Shown piece after piece: positions 18,946 through 28,411 of a stretch of 64,000 nucleotides of DNA. The stretch is from Roseburia sp. (GTDB taxonomy: Bacteria; Bacillota; Clostridia; Lachnospirales; Lachnospiraceae). The stretch lies in assembly GCA_026168605.1 (NCBI GenBank), contig JAPFDX010000005.1, positions 1-64,000 of the forward strand, given 5' to 3'. Under the pieces are notes generated by a model. The model was not told the DNA's origin and did not search any database. It was given only the letters and a program-made list of their open reading frames with translations. The position numbers and the translations under genes were made by a program. Numbering within the stretch: position 1 is the stretch's first letter; each line of letters starts with the position of its first letter.

Positions 18946-21333
18946 TTATTTAAACTCTGCGATCGTAACGCCGGCGTCCCCCTCGCCAAATTCACCGAGG
19001 TGGAAGGACTTGATATATTTTAAACGTCTTAAATGTGCCTGCACCGCGTTGCGGAGCGCGCCCGTGCCCTTGCCATGTACAATGCGCACAGAGGGCAGAT
19101 GAGCCAGATAGGCGTCGTCCAGATACTTGTCGAGCAGGGAGATCGCCTCGTCGGTGGTCTTGCCGATCAGATTGATCTCGGCGGAGACGGAAGCGGATTT
19201 GCTCATTTTCAGTTTCCCGGCACTTGTTTTCTGGAACTTTTTGCCCGCCGGCGAACTGTCATCCGAGAGCAGGATCAGATCTTTTACATTCACGAGCGAG
19301 CGGAGAATCCCCATCTGTACATAGAGATCGCCTTTGGCGTTCGGCAGTGTGTGCACGGTTCCGTTCAGGTTCATGCTGAGAACTTTCACACTGTCGCCGA
19401 TGCGCAGATTTTTGGGCACCTTGTGGGAAGGCGTGGACGCTTTTTTACGGTCAGACATCTTTCCGGCGGCGGCGTCCATCTTTCCACGGAGCTTCGCGCG
19501 CTCTTTTTCCATCTCGCTGACAGGCGCGCCCGCTTTTCCGTATTTGTTGAAGTTGCGGATCGTCTCATCGGCGAGGTCTTTCGCCTCCTTGATGATGCGG
19601 TACGCCTCCTCGTTTGCCTCGCGCAGGATTTTGTCGCGGCTCTGGTCCAGACGTTCCTGCTTCTGCTCGAGTTTTTCCTTGAGCGAGCGGATTTCCTGCT
19701 TGTACTGGTTGATCTCTAACTCCTCGCGCTCGATGGTGAGACGGCTCTTTTCAAGGTCCGCGAGCAGATCCTCAAAATTCTCGTCGGTCTCGCTGATGCG
19801 CTCCCTGGCGTCGGCGATCAGGTCGTCCGTCAGCCCTAATTTGGAGGAAATCGCAAACGCGTTGCTTTTTCCGGGGATTCCGATGAGCAGACGGTAGGTT
19901 GGGCTTAAGGTCTCGACGTCAAACTCACAGCAGGCATTCTCAACGCCCGGCGTGGAGAGCGCGTAGACTTTCAGCTCGCTGTAATGGGTCGTCGCCATGA
20001 TGCGCGCCCCGTACAGGTGCAGCTTTGCGAGAATTGAAATGGCAAGCGCGGCGCCCTCGGTCGGATCGGTCCCGGCACAGAGCTCGTCAAACAGCACGAG
20101 CGAGCGGTCGTTGACCTGATCTAAGATGCGGATGATGTTGGTCATGTGCGAGGAGAAGGTGCTGAGCGACTGCTCGATGCTCTGCTCGTCGCCGATGTCC
20201 GCAAACACCTCCTCGAAAATCCCGAGCTCCGAGCGTTCGGAAGCCGGAATGTGAAGCCCTGCCTGTCCCATGAGGGTGAGAAGTCCCACGGTTTTTAAGG
20301 AAACGGTCTTGCCTCCGGTGTTCGGTCCGGTGACGATGAGGAGATTGAAATCCTCGCCGAGCCGGACGTCGATCGGAACAACTTTTTTCCTGTCGAGAAG
20401 CGGGTGACGTCCCTTGCGGATGTGGATGCGCCCCTCGGCGTTAAATGTCGGGGCGACGCCGTTGTAATCTCTGGCAAACGCTGCCTTTGCAAAAATAAAG
20501 TCGAGTTCGGTCAAAATCTGGTAGTCCGTCAGAAGCTGCACGGAGTATTCCGCAGTCAGATTGCTCAAGTTCGCAAGAATGGCGTCAATCTCATCCTGCT
20601 CTTTTAATAAAAGTTCCTTGTATTCGTTGTTTAAATTGACCACTGCCATCGGCTCGATAAAAAGCGTGGAACCGGAGGAGGACTGGTCGTGTACCATGCC
20701 GGGAATCTGGGATTTCGCCTCCGCCTTCACCGGAAGGCAGTAGCGTCCGTCGCGCATTGTGATCACGGTGTCCTGCAGATAGCTGCGCGTTGTCGTGTTG
20801 TTGATCATCGCATTCATCTGTGCGCGGATTTTGTCATTCATGCCGCGCATGGAGCGGCGGATGGAGCGCAGCGCGGGACTGGCGTCGTCGGCGATCTCGT
20901 CCTCCGACAGAATACAGCGCCGGATCTCTTCGCAGAGTGGCGTCAGGGGTTCGATCTGCGCGAAAAGTCCTGCGAGGGAATCGCTGGCGACCGGATCGTC
21001 CTCCGTGGCGGTGCGGGAAAATGACTTGGCGCGTTTTGCCGCCTCCAGCAGGGAGCAGATGCGCAGCAGCTCGAGGATGCCGAGGGATCCTCCGATTTCC
21101 AGGCGCTTTAAGGATCCGGTGATGTTGCTGACGCCGGAGAAGGAGAGAGCGCCGCTCTTAAAAATCCTTGTCAGTGCGTCACGGGTCTGTAACTGCAGCA
21201 GATTGATCTGTGCGAGGTCTGTGATCGGACGGAGCGCAAGGCAGCGTGCCTTTGCGTCGTCGCTGTGCGCGTATTCCGCAAGCTGTGCGGTAATTTTATG
21301 ATATTCTAAGGTTTTTAATACTTTTTCGTTCAT
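18946..21333 (-). CDS. mutS2: Endonuclease MutS2
   Basis: A 795-residue MutS2. It lacks the MutS mismatch-recognition domain and begins with the core/clamp region. The ATPase has a Walker A motif GPNTGGKT near 335-342 and Walker B/Q-loop sequences including LVLFDELCAGTDPTEGAA. A long coiled coil (about 510-620) and a C-terminal Smr nuclease domain (about 720-795, HGKGTGALR) follow. In other species MutS2 limits recombination or rescues collided ribosomes. The stop is 26 bases before the response-regulator gene, so the three genes may share a transcript. Confidence 0.97.
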   Translation of the reverse strand: MNEKVLKTLEYHKITAQLAEYAHSDDAKARCLALRPITDLAQINLLQLQTRDALTRIFKSGALSFSGVSNITGSLKRLEIGGSLGILELLRICSLLEAAKRAKSFSRTATEDDPVASDSLAGLFAQIEPLTPLCEEIRRCILSEDEIADDASPALRSIRRSMRGMNDKIRAQMNAMINNTTTRSYLQDTVITMRDGRYCLPVKAEAKSQIPGMVHDQSSSGSTLFIEPMAVVNLNNEYKELLLKEQDEIDAILANLSNLTAEYSVQLLTDYQILTELDFIFAKAAFARDYNGVAPTFNAEGRIHIRKGRHPLLDRKKVVPIDVRLGEDFNLLIVTGPNTGGKTVSLKTVGLLTLMGQAGLHIPASERSELGIFEEVFADIGDEQSIEQSLSTFSSHMTNIIRILDQVNDRSLVLFDELCAGTDPTEGAALAISILAKLHLYGARIMATTHYSELKVYALSTPGVENACCEFDVETLSPTYRLLIGIPGKSNAFAISSKLGLTDDLIADARERISETDENFEDLLADLEKSRLTIEREELEINQYKQEIRSLKEKLEQKQERLDQSRDKILREANEEAYRIIKEAKDLADETIRNFNKYGKAGAPVSEMEKERAKLRGKMDAAAGKMSDRKKASTPSHKVPKNLRIGDSVKVLSMNLNGTVHTLPNAKGDLYVQMGILRSLVNVKDLILLSDDSSPAGKKFQKTSAGKLKMSKSASVSAEINLIGKTTDEAISLLDKYLDDAYLAHLPSVRIVHGKGTGALRNAVQAHLRRLKYIKSFHLGEFGEGDAGVTIAEFK

Positions 21334-21380
21334 GATGTAAGTCCTTGTGTTATAAGTGGTTGTGCATTGCTTTCGTGTAC

Positions 21381-21386
21381 ATTATA
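21381..21386 (-). promoter_or_regulatory. Possible -10 element for mutS2
   Basis: On the minus strand GAGATATAATG places TATAAT at 21386-21381, about 50 bases ahead of the mutS2 start. The -35 region is poor (TTTCTT at 16 bases), so this is a tentative promoter. Confidence 0.35.
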
Positions 21387-21438
21387 TCTCATTCGGAGGG
21401 GTAAGAAAAGCGGAATTGAAAAGATTTCAATAATACTA

Positions 21439-21467
21439 TTGCAAGCATATGGGATTCATTTTATAAT
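21439..21467 (+). promoter_or_regulatory. Sigma-A promoter for the HtrA-like gene
   Basis: TTGCAA (21439-21444), 17 bases, then TATAAT (21462-21467). It lies 57 bases ahead of the start codon and is divergent from mutS2. AAAAGGGGAAG gives the ribosome binding site. Confidence 0.65.
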
Positions 21468-21523
21468 AAACAATGATACAATTCTGGGGTTTTGCATGAG
21501 AAGTACATAGAAAAGGGGAAGTC

Positions 21524-22822
21524 ATGCAGGAAAAGGACAATGAGAAATTTTCCTTCATCCATGAGAAGATCAAGGAAAAGCCATTGAATAAAAGAAAACT
21601 TTTGCTGTATCTGGGATATGCTGCCGGGCTTGCGGTGGTATTCGGACTGGTGGCAAGTCTGGTGTTTGCTTTTTTCCAGCCGAAGTTTTCGTCGCTGCTC
21701 CATCCGGAGGACGAGCCGGTAGTCACGATCCCAAAGGATGATACGGAGGAGACGGAGACAGAGGAGACCGCAGAGACGGAATCTGAAGCTGTCCCGGAGA
21801 CGGAGACAGAGACGGGCACAGAGTCATCCGAAGTTCCGGCAGCGGGCATTGCGATCTCCGACTTTCAGAAGCTGCAAAATGAGCTGTATGCAGTCGGACG
21901 GGAGGCAAATAAGTTTATCGTCACGGTCACGGGCGTCAAGAGCGATACGGACTGGTTTAACAATTCCTATGAGAGCAAGGGGCAGGCGTCCGGCGTTATC
22001 ATCGCGGACAACGGGCAGGAGCTTCTGGTCCTGACGGAGCGCAAGGTGATCACGGACGCGCAGGAGATGTATGTGACATTTATCAACGGTGTGACAGCGC
22101 CTGCGTCCATGAAGAAATATGACGGCAATACGGGCATCGCGGTGTTGAGCGTACCGCTGGAGAATATCGATCAGGGGACGTTGCAGGCGATTTCCGTTGC
22201 GGAGCTTGGAAATTCTCTGGTGACGACGCAGGGCATGATCGCCATTGCGGTCGGAAGTCCGCTTGGAACAAATTATTCGGTTCTGACCGGAAATATCACA
22301 TCGACGACGAACAGTATCTCAACAATAGACAGGAACTACACCGTGTTTACGACGGACATTGTCGGGAGCAGCAGGGGAAGCGGCGTGCTGATCAATACCT
22401 CCGGGCAGGTGATCGGTCTGGTGATGCAGGATTACAGCAATGAGGGCGAGAGAAATACGCTGACAGCGATCTCGATCTCGGAGCTTAAGTCTGTGATAGA
22501 GATGTTGTCGAACGGTCAGGATATTCCGTATATCGGGCTGGAGCTCACGACGGTGACCAACGATATTGCAAATGAATACGAGATTCCCAAGGGCGCATAT
22601 ATTAAAGAGGTGCGCATGGATTCCCCGGCGATGGCGGCAGGTTTGCAAAAGGGTGACGTCATCACGAAAATGGCAGGGGAGACAATCTTTAATGTGGACA
22701 CTTATGAGAAGAAGCTGATGGAGTTTGCGCCGGGCGAACAGGTGGAGATCGTCGTGGAGCGTCAGAACGCCGGAAGGTACAAGGAGGTTACCTGCACGGT
22801 CGAGGTAAATATTTTACAGTGA
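21524..22822 (+). CDS. HtrA/DegP-like membrane protein, catalytic triad lost
   Basis: A 432-residue protein with a short cytoplasmic N-terminus, one membrane helix (about 25-48), an acidic Thr/Glu linker (about 66-108), a trypsin-like domain (about 115-325) and a PDZ domain (about 335-430, with GAYIKEVRMDSPAMAAGLQKGDVI). HtrA catalytic positions are altered. The usual TNNHVI region reads LTERKVI (no His), the usual TDLAVLK reads NTGIAVLS (no Asp), and the GNSGGPL serine loop reads SSRGSGVL, with Gly at the nucleophile position. It is probably a non-proteolytic binding or scaffold protein at the membrane. Confidence 0.85.
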   Translation: MQEKDNEKFSFIHEKIKEKPLNKRKLLLYLGYAAGLAVVFGLVASLVFAFFQPKFSSLLHPEDEPVVTIPKDDTEETETEETAETESEAVPETETETGTESSEVPAAGIAISDFQKLQNELYAVGREANKFIVTVTGVKSDTDWFNNSYESKGQASGVIIADNGQELLVLTERKVITDAQEMYVTFINGVTAPASMKKYDGNTGIAVLSVPLENIDQGTLQAISVAELGNSLVTTQGMIAIAVGSPLGTNYSVLTGNITSTTNSISTIDRNYTVFTTDIVGSSRGSGVLINTSGQVIGLVMQDYSNEGERNTLTAISISELKSVIEMLSNGQDIPYIGLELTTVTNDIANEYEIPKGAYIKEVRMDSPAMAAGLQKGDVITKMAGETIFNVDTYEKKLMEFAPGEQVEIVVERQNAGRYKEVTCTVEVNILQ

Positions 22823-22826
22823 ATGA

Positions 22827-22848
22827 GGCGGTGCCATCAGGCACCGCC
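22827..22848 (+). terminator. Hairpin after the HtrA-like gene
   Basis: GGCGGTGCC (22827-22835) pairs perfectly with GGCACCGCC (22840-22848) around ATCA. There is no T-run after it, so it may be a partial terminator or an mRNA 3' stabiliser rather than a full stop before yhaM. Confidence 0.5.
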
Positions 22849-22872
22849 CTGTGATAGAAATGGAGATTTGTT

Positions 22873-23826
22873 ATGAAGTATATTGAGAGCCTTCGCGAGG
22901 GAGAGCGTTTAAATGAGATTTATTTGTGCAAGGTAAAGCAGTCGGCACTGACAAAGGCGGGGAAGCCGTATGACAACCTGATCCTTCAGGACAAGACGGG
23001 CACGCTGGATGCGAAAATCTGGGATCCGGGTTCTGTCGGGATCGACGAGTTCGATTCGTTGGACTATATTGCCGTCATGGGAGACGTCACGAGCTTTCAG
23101 GGAAATCTGCAGTTGAATGTCAAGCGTGTGCGCAAGGTGTCGGAGGGCGAGTATGATCCGAAAGACTATCTTCCGGTGAGTGAAAAAAATATTGACGAGA
23201 TGTATGCGGAGCTGCTGGCGCTGATCGCTTCCATCAAGCAGCCGTATCTGAAAAAGCTTCTGGAGAGTTTTTTTGTGGAGGATGCGGACTTTGCGAAGCG
23301 TTTTCAGTTCCATTCCGCCGCGAAATCCGTGCACCACGGATTTGTGGGGGGACTGCTTGAGCACACGCTCTCGGTTGCGAAGAACTGCGACTATTTTTCA
23401 AAGGCGTATCCGATGCTAAACCGCGATCTTCTGCTTGCGTCCGGTATGCTGCATGATATTGGAAAGCTCGATGAGTTATCGGTATTTCCGGCAAATGACT
23501 ATACCGACGAGGGGCAGCTTCTGGGTCATATCGTGATCGGTGTGGAGGAGATCGGCGTCCATATGCGGGCAATCCCGGGCTTTCCGCGCGGGCTTGGCAA
23601 TGAATTAAAGCACTGTATTCTGGCGCATCACGGGGAGCTTGAGTACGGCTCGCCGAAAAAGCCGGCACTGCCGGAGGCGCTGGCGCTTAGCTTTGCAGAT
23701 AATCTGGATGCAAAGATGGAGACATTTCGTGAGATTCTGGCAAATGTGCCGGAGAATAACCTGGAATGGCAGGGATATAACCGTCTGTTTGAAACCAATG
23801 TCAGACGTTCGGGAAGAGAATCATAA
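22873..23826 (+). CDS. yhaM: 3'-5' exoribonuclease of the YhaM family
   Basis: A 317-residue protein with an N-terminal OB-fold (about 1-100, KTGTLDAKIWDP) and a C-terminal HD phosphohydrolase domain (about 155-290). Metal-binding motifs are visible as HHGFVGGLLEHT, the HD pair in GMLHDIGKLDEL, and LAHHGELEYGSP. The YhaM family degrades RNA and single-stranded DNA from the 3' end with Mn or Co. GAGATTTGTT separates the weak ribosome binding site from ATG 22873. A terminator-like hairpin follows. Confidence 0.92.
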   Translation: MKYIESLREGERLNEIYLCKVKQSALTKAGKPYDNLILQDKTGTLDAKIWDPGSVGIDEFDSLDYIAVMGDVTSFQGNLQLNVKRVRKVSEGEYDPKDYLPVSEKNIDEMYAELLALIASIKQPYLKKLLESFFVEDADFAKRFQFHSAAKSVHHGFVGGLLEHTLSVAKNCDYFSKAYPMLNRDLLLASGMLHDIGKLDELSVFPANDYTDEGQLLGHIVIGVEEIGVHMRAIPGFPRGLGNELKHCILAHHGELEYGSPKKPALPEALALSFADNLDAKMETFREILANVPENNLEWQGYNRLFETNVRRSGRES

Positions 23827-23836
23827 AAAAACAGGG

Positions 23837-23870
23837 ATAAGCAGCTTCAGGGGCGAGGCTGCTTATTTTA
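23837..23870 (+). terminator. Intrinsic terminator after yhaM
   Basis: ATAAGCAGC (23837-23845) pairs with GCTGCTTAT (23858-23866), followed by a short T-run (TTTTA). It lies just after the yhaM stop and 14 bases before the next start. Confidence 0.6.
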
Positions 23871-23883
23871 GATAGGAGACGGT

Positions 23884-25326
23884 ATGTTAAAGAAAAATGA
23901 CGTGATGGAATTGAAAATTGAGGATATGGGCGTTTCGGGAGAGGGCATCGGAAAATTCGACGGAATGACGTTTTTCATCAAGGATGCGCTGCCGGGGGAC
24001 AGAGTTCTCGCCCGCGTTACAAAGCTGAAGAAAAATTACGGCTACGCGCGGGTGGAGGAGATTCTGGAGGCGTCCGAATGCCGGACGAGCCCGCTGTGCC
24101 CGCTGCACAGACGCTGCGGCGGATGTCAGATCCAGGCGATGGACTACGGGGCACAGCTTGCCTATAAGCAGAAGAAGGTGCGTGAAAATCTGATCCGTAT
24201 CGGGGGATTTTCTCCGGAGCTTCTGGATAGGGTGATGCTCCCGATCGTCGGGATGGAAAACCCGTATCGCTACCGCAATAAGGCGCAGTTTCCCGTCGGA
24301 AGGGACAAGGGTGGGAAACTTGTTGCCGGGTTCTACGCGTCCCGCACGCATCAGATCATTCCGGTGGAGGACTGTGTGCTCGGTGTGGAGGAAAACCACA
24401 CTGTGCTGGAGCGTGTGCTTTCCTACATGGAGGAGAATGGGGTTTCGCCTTATGATGAGACGACGGGGCAGGGGCTGGTGCGTCATGTGCTGATCCGCTA
24501 TGGTTTTACGACGAAGGAGATCATGGTCTGTCTGATCGTCAATGGGACAACTCTCCCGGCGCAGGAGCGCCTCATCGAAAAGCTGCGTGGCGTCGAGGGG
24601 ATGACGAGCATTTCTGTGAACCGGAATACAGAGAACACGAATGTGATCCTCGGGGATGTGACGGAGACGATCTGGGGACAGCCGTATATCACGGACTATA
24701 TCCATCTGCGTGCGTGCGGCACGGATGCGTTTCCCAAAACCGGGGATGCGATTGCCTACCACATTTCTCCGCAGTCTTTTTATCAGGTGAATCCGGTGCA
24801 GACGGAAAAGCTGTACAGTCTGGCGCTCGACTATGCGGGGCTGACCGGGAAGGAGACCATCTGGGATCTGTACTGTGGGATCGGTACGATCTCGCTGTTT
24901 CTGGCGCAGAAGGCGGGGAAGGTTTACGGCGTGGAAATCGTGCCGCAGGCAGTCATGGATGCGCGCAGTAATGCAGAGTTAAACGGCATCACGAACGCGG
25001 AGTTTTTTGTTGGAAAGGCGGAGGAGATCCTGCCTGAGTTTTACGAGAGAGAGAGCCGCGTGGCGGCGCGGGAGGATATGCTGCATCCGGATGTGATCGT
25101 GGTGGACCCGCCGCGCAAGGGCTGTGACGAAAAATGCCTGGAGACGATGCTTAAGATGCAGCCGGAGCGCATCGTGTATGTGAGCTGTGACTCTGCAACG
25201 CTCGCGAGGGATCTGCGCGTGCTCTGTGATGGTGGGTATGAGGTGAGAAAGGTGCGGGCAGTGGATCAGTTCGGGCAGACGGTGCATGTGGAGACAGTCT
25301 GCCTTCTGACGTATGGAGGAACATGA
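23884..25326 (+). CDS. rlmD: 23S rRNA (uracil-C5)-methyltransferase, RlmD/RumA type
   Basis: A 480-residue enzyme. An N-terminal TRAM RNA-binding domain (about 8-60) precedes an iron-sulfur cysteine cluster (CPLHRRCGGC near 75-85). The Rossmann methyltransferase domain has DLYCGIGTISLFLAQ for SAM binding, DPPRKG, and the catalytic cysteine in VYVSCDSATLARDL. In Gram-positives one such enzyme can modify both U747 and U1939 (RlmCD), so the exact target is uncertain. It is the last GC-typical gene before the AT-rich island. Confidence 0.93.
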   Translation: MLKKNDVMELKIEDMGVSGEGIGKFDGMTFFIKDALPGDRVLARVTKLKKNYGYARVEEILEASECRTSPLCPLHRRCGGCQIQAMDYGAQLAYKQKKVRENLIRIGGFSPELLDRVMLPIVGMENPYRYRNKAQFPVGRDKGGKLVAGFYASRTHQIIPVEDCVLGVEENHTVLERVLSYMEENGVSPYDETTGQGLVRHVLIRYGFTTKEIMVCLIVNGTTLPAQERLIEKLRGVEGMTSISVNRNTENTNVILGDVTETIWGQPYITDYIHLRACGTDAFPKTGDAIAYHISPQSFYQVNPVQTEKLYSLALDYAGLTGKETIWDLYCGIGTISLFLAQKAGKVYGVEIVPQAVMDARSNAELNGITNAEFFVGKAEEILPEFYERESRVAAREDMLHPDVIVVDPPRKGCDEKCLETMLKMQPERIVYVSCDSATLARDLRVLCDGGYEVRKVRAVDQFGQTVHVETVCLLTYGGT

Positions 25327-25348
25327 CTGAATTGTAAGGGAAACATAG

Positions 25349-26083
25349 ATGAGCAGAGAAGAAATTGTCATTGGAATATGTGATGATAATCCTGAGGATG
25401 TGAAGCAAATCCAGCAGGAAATCAAGCAATGTGTGAAGATGTTAGGGGAGAAAGAGCCAATCGTTATAGTTTATGAAAACGGCAAAAATTTGCTGCAATA
25501 TTGCAGAAAACAAAAAATAGACTTGATGTTTTTAGATTTAGAGATGCCCGAGTGGAATGGATTTGAATTGGCAAAACGATTATATGGACAAAATTCGGAA
25601 ATAAAAATTATTTTTGTTTCAAACCACGAAAATATGGTATTCGATTCTTACGAATATACACCATTGTGGTTTGTAAGAAAGAGTTCTATCGGGCGGGACA
25701 TGTTAAAAGCTATCCAGAAATATTATCAAATAGAGACAAAAGTGCAGGTGCGGTGTAAAGACAGGCAGGGCGCAAGGGATTTATGGATTTATGTCAATGA
25801 GATATTATACATAGAAGGCAGTGGACATACCATCTTGATGCAGATGGCAAATAAGGAATGTCATCAGTTGTATGGTTCGCTAAAGTCATTAGAGGAACGG
25901 CTTTCTCCCCTTGGCTTTGTCCGTATTCATAAGAATTATCTGGTAAATGCAAAATGTGTAAAAGAGATTGGAAACCGGACGGCTCTTTTGTGGAATGGAA
26001 CGGAGCTTGATATTGGAAAAAATAGAAGAAAAGAAATAAGGGAGCTAATAGAAAAACGTCAGCAGGGAAGGAGACTGTGTTAG
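25349..26083 (+). CDS. LytTR-type response regulator (AgrA-like)
   Basis: A 244-residue regulator with a receiver domain (1-125; D12, D13 and phosphorylation site D63 in FLDLEMP) and a C-terminal LytTR DNA-binding domain (about 140-235), including IEGSGHTILMQM and FVRIHKNYLVNAKCVKEI. It is one base from the AgrC-like kinase downstream. The codon usage and base composition are clearly more AT-rich than rlmD on its left. No autoinducer peptide or AgrB-type processing gene is next to it. Confidence 0.93.
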   Translation: MSREEIVIGICDDNPEDVKQIQQEIKQCVKMLGEKEPIVIVYENGKNLLQYCRKQKIDLMFLDLEMPEWNGFELAKRLYGQNSEIKIIFVSNHENMVFDSYEYTPLWFVRKSSIGRDMLKAIQKYYQIETKVQVRCKDRQGARDLWIYVNEILYIEGSGHTILMQMANKECHQLYGSLKSLEERLSPLGFVRIHKNYLVNAKCVKEIGNRTALLWNGTELDIGKNRRKEIRELIEKRQQGRRLC

Positions 26084-26084
26084 T

Positions 26085-27386
26085 ATGGCCGATCATTTAA
26101 TCAATGGTTTATCGGCTGTGATCGCGTTAGAATATATCAGTCATGGATTAAAACCGAAGTATAAAGATTATCGTGGTGCGATATTGTTTTTGACGGGCTG
26201 TACAGCATATTTTTTGATTGTGACAGCACTCAATCACTATACGTCATTTGAGGGAATCATGGGAGTCAGCTATGGGATTGTTCTGTATGTTTACTGTCTT
26301 TTGGGAGCGGAAGGGAAAAAGTCAGATTTCTTTTTGCTAAGCGTTGTGTGGGTTTTGATTGCATTTATCAGTGCATACATCATGTTTGCAGTATGGGGGA
26401 TGCTCACAGGGGAAAAATTGGTAGAACTGATTGAGACAAAAAATCAGACACATATATATTTTTCGCTTGCGGCCGGAGCGCTGCGTTTTTCTCTTGGCAG
26501 AATGGTGCTCACCGTATATCGGAGGAGAAGACAGAAGAAGCTGCTTGCAGAAGACTGGATGATGGCACTGATTTTTTTTATTTTCTTTTTATTGATATTG
26601 TTGATGTTTCGGTTGGAAAGGTGGGGACTTGCACAAAGAGAACGGTATTATTTGTCCTTATGGATATTGTCGGGAATCTTTCTCATCATTCTTTTATTAG
26701 GTGGCTTTTATCAGCTTCTTGGTAAATACCGGATAGAAAAAATAGCAGAAGAATATGAAAAAGAAAACCAGAGACTGCGTGAGGAGCAAATTCATAATCT
26801 GTACCAGATTGGACGTGAGGCAAATCGGCTGCGGCATGATATGGGTTCAAAAATCAATGTGGTGTATGGACAGATGAAAAAGAAAGCATATCAGGAAGCA
26901 GAAGAAAATTTAAAAAAGATGGGGGCAGAATGGAACGATTATTTGGAAATCCCGGAGGATACGGGGAATGAGGGGCTAAACGCAGCGCTTATTAAAGCAA
27001 GTCATGCATGTAGGGAGAAAAATATCCGGTTCCATTATGCAGTGCTGGGAAATGTTAATGGGATTGACAGTCTGGATATGGGAAATCTGATACATAACCT
27101 TTTGAAAAATGGAATCGAAGCATGCGAGCAAGTACAGAGTCAGAGGGAGCTTGAGCTTGTAATCAGACGTGACAGAGAACTGGTAGAAATTGAAATTGAT
27201 AATACGATTCAAGGGTCTATAATGAAGTTTAACCCTTTGTTTCAGACCTCAAAAAAAGAAAAAGAAAAGCATGGGTTTGGAATGGAGACGATCAGAGAAA
27301 TTGTGGAGCGTTATCATGGAAACTATACATTATGGGAGGAAGGAACACGGCTGCTTCAAAGAATTATACTGGAAGTGGAACTATAG
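26085..27386 (+). CDS. AgrC-like sensor kinase (GHKL)
   Basis: A 433-residue membrane kinase. About six hydrophobic segments cover residues 1-215, followed by a coiled coil (about 218-250) and an atypical dimerisation box RLRHDMGSKINVV (His near 256). A GHKL ATPase has NLIHNLLKNGIEAC and EKHGFGMETIREIV. Architecture matches quorum-sensing kinases such as AgrC and VirS. It pairs with the LytTR regulator one base upstream. The ligand is unknown, because no AgrB or AgrD-like gene is seen nearby. Confidence 0.9.
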   Translation: MADHLINGLSAVIALEYISHGLKPKYKDYRGAILFLTGCTAYFLIVTALNHYTSFEGIMGVSYGIVLYVYCLLGAEGKKSDFFLLSVVWVLIAFISAYIMFAVWGMLTGEKLVELIETKNQTHIYFSLAAGALRFSLGRMVLTVYRRRRQKKLLAEDWMMALIFFIFFLLILLMFRLERWGLAQRERYYLSLWILSGIFLIILLLGGFYQLLGKYRIEKIAEEYEKENQRLREEQIHNLYQIGREANRLRHDMGSKINVVYGQMKKKAYQEAEENLKKMGAEWNDYLEIPEDTGNEGLNAALIKASHACREKNIRFHYAVLGNVNGIDSLDMGNLIHNLLKNGIEACEQVQSQRELELVIRRDRELVEIEIDNTIQGSIMKFNPLFQTSKKEKEKHGFGMETIREIVERYHGNYTLWEEGTRLLQRIILEVEL

Positions 27387-28411
27387 GGGAAAGAACAATC
27401 GAAAGTGTACGTTCAGACACACTCGTAAATATAATTGTAGCAGCGTTGATTCCAAAGGAAACTTTTGAAGATATTGATGACAAAATTAGTGTAAGCTCTT
27501 ATGTTTGACATCGTGATCCATATGATTTCCATACCTCAAAATTTACTGATTACACCCAAAATTTTTCCTTAAATTAGAATTATTTGATATGTGTGTTGCC
27601 GATTTTTCAAAAATAATGTTTTAGTGTAAAATTAATTTTCCAGAAGAACATAGCTACTACATCGAAAAAATGATTGACGATGATGGAATCAGATGTATTC
27701 GGAAAAGGAAGAAGTTGAAAATTCATCTGAAGATCACCTTTTGATATAAAGCGATGAGAAAGAACTTAGGCTATGTTGGTCATTGCTGCAGACTGTGCGA
27801 ATAGTGGTGAAGCAGATTTACACATGCTATCTTCACATAAGATTCAGTTGGTAACAACAAATTTTGTTGGACGTAAATCGGATGAAAGGTATGCGGATTT
27901 TAAATTTTCTGCTGACAGTCATTTTTTAATGGAATGCATTAACGCGTGTATTCTGGAAAACAAGAGTCCGTAGGGAAGTTTCATGGAACTCTGTAGTGGA
28001 GCAAAACAACTGCAAATTTGTCAAAGCCGAAGAATTGAGTAAGTATCCTTGATTCCGAAATGGAGTGGAAGAAAATGTCATGTAGATAATCTTCCTATAC
28101 ACAGCCAGAAGCGAACCTGATTTTACGTTGGGTTTAAAATAGCAGCATTAAATTTTGAAAGTAAAAATAAAATTACATTTTATAGAAGTGTCTTTGGACA
28201 CCCTAAGATTATCGGGCAAAATTTTCTGGAGATTGCATTGCGGCGGTATATTGTAGATTCATTGTTTTTGTATTTTGAATTCCCTTAAATTGCAAAAATT
28301 TTACCGTTTATGTTGAAAAAATACCGATAGTGATAAAATGGTTGTTTTTAAAAGGCTACTTGTGATATAGATGAATAAGAGAAACATAAGAGAAAGGGAG
28401 GTATAAAGGTT
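27387..28411 (+). other. AT-rich decayed stretch after the AgrC-like gene
   Basis: There is no intact gene here. The first 100 bases keep an open frame in phase 3 reading ESVRSDTLVNIIVAALIPKE before a stop near 27507; I do not recognise it. From about 27640 to 28165 fragments of a transposase appear. The remaining sequence to 28411 is very AT-rich and shows only weak promoter-like patches ahead of the small ORF at 28412. Confidence 0.5.
27773..28163 (+). pseudogene. Remnant of a DDE transposase (IS1182-like)
   Basis: A 66-codon open segment (27773-27970) contains IAADCANSGEADLHML and QLVTTNFVGRKSDERYADF. It is followed after stops and frame changes by a FRNGVEE segment (28052-28072) and, in other frames, CHVDNLPIHSQKR and VGFKIAALNFES (28076-28160). 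In order, these resemble the C-terminal half of DDE_Tnp_1_6-type transposases of Clostridia. Several stop codons and shifts make it non-functional. No terminal repeats were identified. Confidence 0.55.
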
